Below, one piece after another: positions 1-7,349 of a DNA stretch of 64,000 nucleotides. The position numbers were made by a program, and so were the translations under genes. Positions within the stretch are counted from its first letter, which is position 1. Every line of letters starts with the position of its first letter. This stretch comes from CALJFL01 sp963669435 (GTDB taxonomy: Bacteria > Pseudomonadota > Gammaproteobacteria > Pseudomonadales > Halieaceae): NCBI GenBank assembly GCA_963669435.1, contig OY770025.1, forward strand, positions 434,001 through 498,000. The letters are read 5' to 3'. The notes under the pieces were generated by a model. It had not been told where the DNA came from. It did not search any database and was given only the letters and a program-made list of their open reading frames with translations.

Positions 1-158
1 CTGGACTGGACAACAGCCGCGCTAGGCGGCCCCAGGGCGGGCTTAAGCACCAGGTGCCCACCCTCCATTTCCTCCAGATCATTGGCGTGAACAAGGCCAC
101 TGCCAAAAAGGAGCAGCAGGAACAGGCCGACAAGTCGCGGCAAACAGTAAAAACACAA
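1..158 (-). CDS. Probable sortase target protein, N-terminus only (cut by left edge)
   Basis: Only the first ~50 codons lie in the window. Read on the minus strand they give a hydrophobic signal peptide (LVGLFLLLLFGSGLVHA) followed by an acidic stretch and GGHLVLKPALGPPSAAVVQS. That layout resembles the N-terminus of the VIT/vWA proteins that marine proteobacterial dedicated sortases anchor. The gene is divergent from a dedicated-sortase two-component pair, which supports the assignment. No ATG is in frame; a TTG at 156-158 with GGGA six bases upstream is the best start, and a GTG further upstream is also open. The family is inferred from context plus a short stretch; the rest lies outside the window. 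Confidence 0.5.
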   Translation of the reverse strand, partial: MCFYCLPRLVGLFLLLLFGSGLVHANDLEEMEGGHLVLKPALGPPSAAVVQS

Positions 159-398
159 CCAGAGTCCCGGTGTCAGATTTTCGATCCGGCCGGCACATGG
201 TGATTGATCTTTCGCTGCGAATTGCACTGTGGTTCTCCCTGCCCTGCTGCTTGAGAGACAGTAAACACGGAAGATATGGCAGGGAGCCGGACCAAAACTG
301 GCAGGGAACTGACGAATTATGGCGAATTGTGGCGCGCGCTTGAGCAATAGCGGCTATTTTGAAACCATTGAGTTTCTAACTTGAGGTGAATACCGGCG

Positions 399-1091
399 AT
401 GCCACATCACATTGCCATTGTGGAAGACGAAAACGCGCTCGCGGCCAATTACCGCGATGCGCTGCAGCGGCGTGGGTTTCGGGTGAGCGTCCACCGCGAC
501 CGCAGCAGCGCCAGCGAGGCCTTCGCACGTGGTATGCCTGACCTTGCCATCATCGATGTGGGCCTGGGTGACGAAGTAGAAGGCGGCTTTGAACTGTGCA
601 GGGAACTGCGTAGCCATTCACCGGAACTGCCGATAGTTTTCCTCACTGCACGCGACTCGGAGCTGGACATCATCAGCGGCTTACGCCTGGGCGCAGATGA
701 CTACCTCACCAAGGACATCAGCCAGGCGCACATGCTGGCACGCATCGTAGCCTTGTTCAGGCGTGTCCAGGCGATGAGGTCACCCACCGGCAAAGATGAC
801 GTCATCCACCGCGGAGCGCTGGCAATCAATTTGCAGCGCATGTGTGTCACCTGGCAGGAAGAAACCGTGGACCTGACGGTCACCGAGTTCTGGATCGTCC
901 ACGCACTGGCGGCACACCCCGGGCACGTGAAGAACCGTCAGCAATTGATGGATGCGGCCAATGTGGTGCTCGACGACAACACCATCACATCCCACATCAA
1001 GCGCATACGGCGTAAATTTCACGCCCTGGACCCCGAGTTCAACGCCATCGAAACAGCTTATGGCATGGGTTACCGATGGTTGGCGACTTAG
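399..1091 (+). CDS. pdsR: Response regulator of the proteobacterial dedicated sortase system (PdsR-type)
   Basis: A 230-residue OmpR/PhoB-type regulator. The receiver domain (about 1-120) has the acidic pocket IVEDE, the phospho-acceptor Asp53 (AIIDVGLGD), Thr83 (FLTA) and Lys105 (YLTKD). A winged-helix DNA-binding domain follows (about 135-230, ending in AYGMGYRW). The partner kinase starts 38 bp downstream, and a candidate sortase target gene is divergent on the other side. In marine gammaproteobacteria such regulator/kinase pairs sit beside a single-substrate sortase and its target. The regulated gene is probably that divergent neighbour (inference). The response-regulator call is certain; the sortase-specific subtype rests on the kinase architecture and the neighbour. 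Confidence 0.85.
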   Translation: MPHHIAIVEDENALAANYRDALQRRGFRVSVHRDRSSASEAFARGMPDLAIIDVGLGDEVEGGFELCRELRSHSPELPIVFLTARDSELDIISGLRLGADDYLTKDISQAHMLARIVALFRRVQAMRSPTGKDDVIHRGALAINLQRMCVTWQEETVDLTVTEFWIVHALAAHPGHVKNRQQLMDAANVVLDDNTITSHIKRIRRKFHALDPEFNAIETAYGMGYRWLAT

Positions 1092-1098
1092 AGCCGAT

Positions 1099-1140
1099 AC
1101 GATGAAGCTGACCCGATGAAAGCCAGACGATGAAGCTACA
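1099..1140 (+). repeat. 14-bp tandem repeat x3 carrying the kinase start codon
   Basis: Three consecutive 14-bp units (1099-1112, 1113-1126, 1127-1140) share the core CGATGAA. The ATGs at 1102, 1116 and 1130 are exactly 14 bp apart. The first two open five-codon ORFs (MKLTR, MKARR) that stop at TGA, each overlapping the next ATG by four bases (ATGA). The third ATG opens the histidine kinase. No good Shine-Dalgarno precedes any of them. Confidence 0.85.
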
Positions 1141-3217
1141 GCGACAGCTCCTGCTGGTGAGTTTGTTGCTGCTTGCCCTGCCCTGGGCCGGTTGCCAATT
1201 TGTGCGAGAAATTGAAGGCACCATGCGCCAGGGACAGGTGCAATCCCTGCAGGCCACCTCACAGGCCATCGCAGCGGCGATGGAAGACAAACCCACATTG
1301 CTGTACCCGGATCCTCGACGCGCTCCTACCTTGCCCGCCGACGAAGGCAGCATCTACGCGAGAGAAAGCACTGCGCCCATCATCGTCGATGGCTACGCCG
1401 ATGGCTGGGAACCACGCTTCAATACTCGTCTGCATACACAGCTCGACAACAGCGCGTTCGCCCTGCAATACCAGGCACAAACACGCGATGGGAAGCTGTA
1501 CCTGTTGTTTCAGGTCGAAGACGATGACGTGGTATTTCACAATCCCGGCATATCGCGGGAGCCCAACGGCGACCGGCTGGTCCTCCAGACCTGGCTGGAC
1601 GACAAGCGACAGCAATACGTTATCTCCACCGCGGCACCGGGAAAAGTGCGGGGGCAGTTCGGTGGCCGGCGGCACCCGGGCACCAACCCCGGGCGAATAC
1701 AGGGTGTTTGGCAGGACGCTGCGGACGGGTATACGCTGGAACTGGAAATGCCCTTAGCCATGGTTGGCGAACGCCTGGGATTTTTTGCCATCAATATCAG
1801 CAGCAGGGCCGGTAAAAGCCTGGGCACGGTGGGCAATATCGACGCCTTGCGCACCGCTGCGCCACCCTGGTTAATCCACTCACCCGCCGCCCTGCGCAGT
1901 ACACTGGATTCTTTCGCGCAGCTGGGTGCCACCGTCTCTGTGTTTGACCGGGGCAACTGGCAGCTCGGCGAGGTACGCTGGAACCCACCCCCTAAAGACA
2001 CCCCGGGATACAACGGCGAAGAGACCTTCTGGTTACTCAAGTCGATCTACCGCAGTATCCTGGCAGATGAACCGTTGCCTGCACTACCCAACACTGACGA
2101 AAATGGCCAACGTTTTGCAGACGAACTCGGTGCGGCCCTGGCGGGGCGCGCCGAGAGCAAATGGTACAACGCAGAAGCAAGTGGCTCACGGGCGACCCTG
2201 TCCGCCGCCGCGCCCATCAGAAATCGCGGTATTGTGATTGGTGGTTTGTTGGTTCAGCAAGACAGTGAGCAATATCTGTCGTTGACCGACCGCGCGTTCA
2301 GCCGCCTGCTGGGCTACAGCCTGCTCGCCCTGTTCATCGCCAGCGCCGGACTGTTGGGGTATGCCAGCGTGCTCAGCTGGCGTATCAGGCAGTTAAGCAC
2401 GGCGGCCGCCAACGTGGTGCAAAAGGACAAGTCCGTCGGCAAGCATTTCCCACGCAGCTCGGCAAAAGATGAAATCGGTGAGCTCTCACGCCAATACGCC
2501 GACCTGCTGGGAGAACTTGGCGAATACAACGAATACCTGCGCACGCTTAGCAGCAAGTTATCTCACGAGCTACGCACTCCGATTGCAGTGATCCAATCAT
2601 CCCTGGATAACCTTGAGCACGACAATGCGTCGGAAGAACAACAGGCTACCTACGTACAACGTGCGCGCGAGGGCTTAACCCGGCTATCCGGAATTTTGAC
2701 CGCCATGAGTGAAGCCTCACGGGTTGAGGAAAGTATTCACGCCACCCGCGCAGAAGTATTCGACCTGGTACCTGTAATAACAGAACTCGCTTCGGCTTAC
2801 ACTGCGGTCTACACCCGCTTTGAGGTGCAGTTGTACACCTGGGTCGATGAGGCAGCGGTTTACGGCTCCGCAGACTTGCTGGTACAGGCCATGGACAAAC
2901 TGGTCGAAAATGCCAGCTCTTTCGCAAAGCCCGGTGCCGTAATAGGTATTGGCCTGGAAGAGGATGTGGGCGGCGACCACTGGTTGGTATGGGTATCGAA
3001 TACCGGCTCTAGCCTGCCAACGGATATGCAAAACCGCCTGTTTGACCCCATGGTTTCCCTGCGCGAAGCGAGCTCCTCAGACCAGGTTCACCTCGGACTG
3101 GGCCTGCACATCGTGGCGTTGATCAGCACTTCATTCCAGGGCTCGGTCAGCGCCGAAAACCTACCCGACCAACAGGGCGTGCAGTTCACGCTCAAGCTGC
3201 CAAAACACGCCAACTAA
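1130..3217 (+). CDS. pdsS: Sensor histidine kinase of the proteobacterial dedicated sortase system (PdsS-type)
   Basis: A 695-residue membrane kinase. It has an N-terminal membrane segment (about 7-24), a large periplasmic region whose first part (about 80-235) resembles a family 9 carbohydrate-binding fold, a second membrane helix (about 392-416), a HAMP linker, a HisKA domain with the phospho-acceptor His479 in SHELRTP, and a HATPase domain with an N box (ENASS) and G box (HLGLGLHIV). The length and the periplasmic sugar-binding-like domain match the kinase of marine dedicated sortase systems (usually about 700 residues). The start is the third of three tandemly repeated ATGs; the earlier two hit stops after five codons. 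It is co-directional with and tightly linked to the regulator gene. The ligand is unknown. Confidence 0.85.
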   Translation: MKLQRQLLLVSLLLLALPWAGCQFVREIEGTMRQGQVQSLQATSQAIAAAMEDKPTLLYPDPRRAPTLPADEGSIYARESTAPIIVDGYADGWEPRFNTRLHTQLDNSAFALQYQAQTRDGKLYLLFQVEDDDVVFHNPGISREPNGDRLVLQTWLDDKRQQYVISTAAPGKVRGQFGGRRHPGTNPGRIQGVWQDAADGYTLELEMPLAMVGERLGFFAINISSRAGKSLGTVGNIDALRTAAPPWLIHSPAALRSTLDSFAQLGATVSVFDRGNWQLGEVRWNPPPKDTPGYNGEETFWLLKSIYRSILADEPLPALPNTDENGQRFADELGAALAGRAESKWYNAEASGSRATLSAAAPIRNRGIVIGGLLVQQDSEQYLSLTDRAFSRLLGYSLLALFIASAGLLGYASVLSWRIRQLSTAAANVVQKDKSVGKHFPRSSAKDEIGELSRQYADLLGELGEYNEYLRTLSSKLSHELRTPIAVIQSSLDNLEHDNASEEQQATYVQRAREGLTRLSGILTAMSEASRVEESIHATRAEVFDLVPVITELASAYTAVYTRFEVQLYTWVDEAAVYGSADLLVQAMDKLVENASSFAKPGAVIGIGLEEDVGGDHWLVWVSNTGSSLPTDMQNRLFDPMVSLREASSSDQVHLGLGLHIVALISTSFQGSVSAENLPDQQGVQFTLKLPKHAN

Positions 3218-3327
3218 CGCACCTTATCCGGTGTCGGCAATGGCCATGCCATTGGCGCCAGATGCAATGTTGGCTGCACGCAACTTTGCCTACGATCAAC
3301 GGTATCAAGAAACGTTGAGTAGACATT

Positions 3328-3651
3328 ATGATTGCCGTACCCAAGAAACCCAGGCCGCACCAATGGAAGCCGGAGCAGAAGCCCGTCGAGAGTGCATCCG
3401 TCAAACAAGAGTTGATCGGTCATATCGCCCGCGGCGAAACGGCGCAAGCTAACCTTGTACGGCGCGAACTCCAGCGCAAGTTAAGTGAGCAGCGCGCGCG
3501 CCTGCGAGAAGAGAGCCTTCAGCGCACTGAAGAAAGCCTCAAGCTAGAAGACGATAACATTCAACAGCCGCAGGAAAGCTGGGTTGAATGGATTGAAAAT
3601 GGCGAGGTCGTGGAGTCTATTCGCCTGACAACCGCCTGCCACGCAGCGTAA
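3328..3651 (+). CDS. Small charged, coiled-coil hypothetical protein
   Basis: A 107-residue ORF, 110 bp after the sensor kinase. It is rich in Glu, Arg, Gln and Lys, with a probable helical or coiled-coil middle (about residues 35-75, e.g. RRELQRKLSEQRARLREE) and a Trp-containing end (SWVEWIENGEVVES). There is no signal peptide or membrane segment, so it is presumably cytoplasmic. Codon usage looks like real coding sequence, and competing frames in the interval are less convincing. I do not recognise the family. It may be co-transcribed with the two-component genes or stand alone; the sequence does not decide. Confidence 0.55.
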   Translation: MIAVPKKPRPHQWKPEQKPVESASVKQELIGHIARGETAQANLVRRELQRKLSEQRARLREESLQRTEESLKLEDDNIQQPQESWVEWIENGEVVESIRLTTACHAA

Positions 3652-3686
3652 TCAGGGGGGATCCGCTGATCGGCGGAATCCTGACT

Positions 3687-5276
3687 CTACGGACTACCCG
3701 CGCTAAGCGCATTTGGCCTACGCGGATCGGATGCGCCAAAAAGATACGGAGCCTGAATTTGGATCGATTGGGTGCTACCCATGGTAAAGGTTTCTTCCAC
3801 GGTGTGACCTCGCGCTTTCAGCAGCCGAACCGTGTCGCGGTTAAAGCCGGGCTCTACCTCCAGCGTATCCGGAATCCACTGGTGGTGAATTCGCCTTTCA
3901 TTGGTCGCCTCAGCGATGTTCATTCCGAAATCTATGACGTTGACGATCAACTGAACAACAGTACTGATTATCCGGCTGCCGCCTGGACTACCGAGCACCA
4001 GGACCGGTTCTCCATCCTTTAACACCATGGTTGGTGACTGGGAACTGACCGGGCGCTTACCCTCCTCGACCTTGTTCGCCTCGCTGGCGATAAAGCCCTG
4101 GGCGCCTTCAATTCCCGCACGCACTGAAAACGTGTGTATCTGGTTGTTCAGCAAAATACCCGTACCGGGAACCACCAGCCCAGATCCGAAAGAAGACGAC
4201 AGGGTGTAGGTGTTCGATACCGCGTTCCCGGCGCCATCGACAATAGAATAGTGCGTGGTATCGGGCGACTCCGACAGAGAGACACCTCCCCGTACCTGCT
4301 CGGCGGGGCGGGCCTTCTCCGGATCGATCAGGGTCGCTCGTTTATTGGCGTAATCCTTTTTGGTTAGCGCTCCAACGGGAACGTCAAAGTAGGCCGGATC
4401 GGCAAGATAGTTGCCGCGATCGGCAAAGGCCAGCTTCATGGCTTCGGCAATCACATGCAGGGAGCGCGCACCATACCCCCAATCTGCGAGGGGATAATTC
4501 TCCAGAATATTCAGCATCTCGACGATAGCAATGCCACCAGAACTCGGCGGTGCCATCGACACAATCTCGAGCCCGCGATAACTGCCGCGAACCGGCTGGC
4601 GCGTAATCGCCTTATAGGATGCCAGGTCCTTTTTATCGATGTGGCCGCCGTTATCTGCCATGGCCGTGGCGATCTTCTCGGCAAGAGCGCCGGTGTAAAA
4701 CGCGGCGGGGCCTTCTTTCGCAATCAGTGCCAGGGTATTCGCCAATGCGGGTCGCTGCATTATCTCCCCGGCAACATACGCGCTGCCATCGGCCTTGTAG
4801 AATTCCGCTGCACTTCCGGGATCAGCCGCGAGCCACTCACGCTTGCGCAGCAATAACTCTGCAAGATCATGAGACACGGCAAAGCCATCGCGAGACAAGG
4901 CGACGGAAGGCGCCAGCAACTCTGCCCAGGGTAACGAGCCACCCTTTTTCCAGGCTTTATGCAGCCCCGCGACCGTCCCGGGGACACCGACAGCAGCCCA
5001 GGTAAAACGCGAGGCTTTGTCCTTCTCTCCCTTCGTATCCAGAAAATCACTGGCCTGCACCCCGCTCGGCGCCGTTTCCCTGTAGTCGATGGTGTACTGC
5101 TCGCCAGACGCTGCGTCGTGCACCACCATGAATCCGCCGCCGCCAATGTTGCCCGCCCTGGGCAGTGTCACGGTAAGCGCAAAGCCGACGGCAACCGCGG
5201 CGTCCACGGCATTCCCGCCTCGCGCAAGAATGTCGACACCGACCCGCGTGGCAATATCGTTCTGGGTAGACACCAT
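3687..5276 (-). CDS. ggt: Gamma-glutamyltransferase (mature part; signal peptide is in another frame)
   Basis: The enzyme cleaves or transfers gamma-glutamyl groups from glutathione and related peptides, normally in the periplasm after autoproteolysis. The 529-residue ORF has the N-terminal nucleophile signature: the predicted processing Thr is the first Thr of DTTHYS (about residue 340), followed by GILLNNQ. ARGGNAVDAAVAVG near the N-terminus and a GSPGGSRII loop in the small subunit are also typical. The ORF begins inside the conserved domain. The in-frame codons upstream (YNDVFAPAVATGS) still look like this family and stay open to about 5364, while the signal peptide and Shine-Dalgarno lie one frame away (5277-5431). 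The gene therefore appears frameshifted, unless this is a sequencing error or is rescued by recoding. Confidence 0.85.
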   Translation of the reverse strand: MVSTQNDIATRVGVDILARGGNAVDAAVAVGFALTVTLPRAGNIGGGGFMVVHDAASGEQYTIDYRETAPSGVQASDFLDTKGEKDKASRFTWAAVGVPGTVAGLHKAWKKGGSLPWAELLAPSVALSRDGFAVSHDLAELLLRKREWLAADPGSAAEFYKADGSAYVAGEIMQRPALANTLALIAKEGPAAFYTGALAEKIATAMADNGGHIDKKDLASYKAITRQPVRGSYRGLEIVSMAPPSSGGIAIVEMLNILENYPLADWGYGARSLHVIAEAMKLAFADRGNYLADPAYFDVPVGALTKKDYANKRATLIDPEKARPAEQVRGGVSLSESPDTTHYSIVDGAGNAVSNTYTLSSSFGSGLVVPGTGILLNNQIHTFSVRAGIEGAQGFIASEANKVEEGKRPVSSQSPTMVLKDGEPVLVLGSPGGSRIISTVVQLIVNVIDFGMNIAEATNERRIHHQWIPDTLEVEPGFNRDTVRLLKARGHTVEETFTMGSTQSIQIQAPYLFGASDPRRPNALSAGSP

Positions 5277-5431
5277 GGAGCCAGTGGCGACGGCAGGCGC
5301 AAAGACATCGTTATAGCGGACAATGTAGGCGTCCTTGGCGATGTTGTAGGGCCGGCAGCGTCCTGATCAGCCCAGACCGGAGCCACACAAATCACCATGA
5401 GCGTCATATGCAGTAAATGATTGATTCGCAT
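5277..5431 (-). other. ggt: Out-of-frame signal-peptide start of the gamma-glutamyltransferase gene
   Basis: An ATG at 5429-5431, preceded by a strong GGGAGGGG ribosome site, opens MRINHLLHMTLMVICVAPVWA, a typical signal peptide, then DQDAAGPTT. This reading frame is not that of the enzyme. Both frames are open between about 5300 and 5364, so a single indel there would join them into one secreted enzyme of about 580 residues. Confidence 0.7.
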
Positions 5432-5676
5432 GTTATCCCCTCCCAGGTCGGTTTCTTCGGCCATTGCGCTGGCGCTTTGAAAACAGGCAATGTAGCTGAG
5501 CGATACTGCACGCAAATCGCCAATCGTTGATTAAGGCGTTATAGAGCTTAGCACCCGAGCTGATCTATCGAGTGGCAAAAGATCACTGGTTAAGCTGGCG
5601 TTTACAATTCGCTACAAAGTGAAAACTTAGGGGCCTGGAAACAGCCGCGAGCCCGCGGCACGATTACTTCGGGCAC

Positions 5677-5704
5677 AAAAAAGGCCTCGTGAGAGGCCTT
5701 TAAA
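5677..5704 (-). terminator. Rho-independent terminator of the arylsulfatase gene
   Basis: A perfect 9-bp stem (AAAGGCCTC at 5680-5688 with GAGGCCTTT at 5693-5701) around a GTGA loop (TCAC on the minus strand). On the minus strand it is followed by a run of six T, starting 15-40 bp past the sulfatase stop codon. The 5516-5676 interval upstream of the ggt start holds nothing else I can identify. Confidence 0.85.
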
Positions 5705-5718
5705 ACGCAAGACGGCAG

Positions 5719-7269
5719 CTACGGCGCACCTGAAGGCGTGGTCAATTTCTCCATCACCTGATCAAGGGAGAAGCTCGCTGCTTTTTGGCGCGGCGGGTAG
5801 TCCTTAAAGGTGGCGAGGAATTGGCCGACGTAGTCCTGAGCTGGTACCAGCAGGAAAGCACGATCGATAAGCCAGTCGTAGTAGGTATTGGAAGTGCGAT
5901 AAGAGCGTTCGTATGGATCGCGCCGCAGGTTGAAGATCAGCGGTACACGCAACGGCGTAAACGGTTCGATCCAGGCGCGAAAGGTGGTGTACTCTTTCTG
6001 CTCCATGAAGATCATCTTCCAATCGTTGTAACGCAGGGCGGTCAGGTCACCGTCGTCCGAGAAGTAGAAGATCTCGCGTCGCGGACCCTCCGCAACCTCT
6101 CCGGTCAAATGCGGCAGAAAGTTGTAACCATCCAGGTGCACCTTGTACCGGCGGCCGATAGCGCGATGACCGTCGAGCAGCTTCTCTTTCACGTCCGGCT
6201 CACCGGCGGCGGCCAGAAAGGTGGGCAGCCAGTCCATGTGGTGCATGATCTCGTTGGAAACTGAACCAGCCTCGATACTCCCGGGCCAACGCACCATGGC
6301 GGGGACACGCCACCCACCTTCCCAGTTGGTGTTTTTCTCGCCGAAAAACGGGGTGGAGGCCGCGTCAGGCCAGGTATTGTAGTGTGGGCCGTTGTCTGTT
6401 GAATAGAACACGATAGTGTTGTCGGCGATGCCCAACTCATCGAGCTGCGTGAGGAACTCGCCAATATGGTCGTCGTGTTCGATCATGCCGCAGGTGTATT
6501 CATCCGCGCGCGGGTAACGCCTCTTACAGCTGGCCATTTTCTCGGGTGAGACATGGGTGCGGAAGTGCATCCGGGTGCCGCTCCACCAAACGAAAAAGGG
6601 CTTGTCGTCTTTCACGGCCTGATCGATAAACTTCTTGGCAGCAGCCACGGTTTCGTCATCCACAGTCTCCATGCGCTTTTTGGTCAGCGGCCCCGTGTCT
6701 TCAATCACACCATCCGCAGACGACTTGATCACACCCCGCGGCCCATAGCGCTTGCGAAACTCCGGATCTGCCGGATAGTCGGCGTTCTCGGGCTCTTCCT
6801 CGGCGTTGAGGTGATAGAGATTCCCCAGGAACTCGTCGAAGCCGTGGTTGGTAGGCAGGTGCTCATCACGATCACCAAGGTGGTTCTTACCGAACTGTCC
6901 GGTGACATATCCGTGGTTCTTGAGCAATCCAGCGATGGATGGGTCTTCCTCCTGCATTCCCAGTTCAGCACCGGGCAGGCCAACCTTGCTAAGCCCCGTG
7001 CGGAACACCGACTGTCCCATAATGAAGGACGACCGACCCGCCGTGCAGCTTTGTTCACCGTAATAGTCGGTAAACATCATGCCTTCGTCGGCAATGCGGT
7101 CAATGTTTGGTGTTTTATAGCCCATCATGCCCCGTGTATAGGCACTGATATTGGACTGCCCCACATCGTCCCCCCAGATCACCAGGATGTTGGGCTTATC
7201 GGCGGCCTGCGCTAACGCAGACATGGTCATCGTTAGTAGACCCACCAGAAGGTGTCTCGCTGTTCTCAT
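5719..7269 (-). CDS. Secreted arylsulfatase (type I sulfatase family)
   Basis: A 516-residue sulfatase with a signal peptide (MRTARHLLVGLLTMTMSALA). It hydrolyses sulfate esters, probably of algal polysaccharides or small aryl sulfates. Metal-site Asp residues lie in NILVIWGDDVG. The formylglycine signature is C75-T-A-G-R, a C-x-A-x-R variant of the usual C-x-P-x-R, in the context EQSCTAGRSS. A second metal motif is STDNGPHYN. The start at 7269 is chosen because GGAGAA lies five bases upstream and the signal peptide begins there; an ORF extension to 7317 adds only polar residues. A strong terminator follows. A formylglycine-generating enzyme is required but is not in the window. Confidence 0.88.
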   Translation of the reverse strand: MRTARHLLVGLLTMTMSALAQAADKPNILVIWGDDVGQSNISAYTRGMMGYKTPNIDRIADEGMMFTDYYGEQSCTAGRSSFIMGQSVFRTGLSKVGLPGAELGMQEEDPSIAGLLKNHGYVTGQFGKNHLGDRDEHLPTNHGFDEFLGNLYHLNAEEEPENADYPADPEFRKRYGPRGVIKSSADGVIEDTGPLTKKRMETVDDETVAAAKKFIDQAVKDDKPFFVWWSGTRMHFRTHVSPEKMASCKRRYPRADEYTCGMIEHDDHIGEFLTQLDELGIADNTIVFYSTDNGPHYNTWPDAASTPFFGEKNTNWEGGWRVPAMVRWPGSIEAGSVSNEIMHHMDWLPTFLAAAGEPDVKEKLLDGHRAIGRRYKVHLDGYNFLPHLTGEVAEGPRREIFYFSDDGDLTALRYNDWKMIFMEQKEYTTFRAWIEPFTPLRVPLIFNLRRDPYERSYRTSNTYYDWLIDRAFLLVPAQDYVGQFLATFKDYPPRQKAASFSLDQVMEKLTTPSGAP

Positions 7270-7349
7270 TGAATTCTCCGAGTTGTCGTGATTATTGGAT
7301 TTGTGTTGATACGCCACTTGGCTAACTATAGTTCAGTTGTGTGACATTT

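Noticed and set aside
3652..3686. Hairpin GGATCCGC/GCGGAATCC as a terminator
   Set aside because: The stem has a bulge and no T run follows on either strand.
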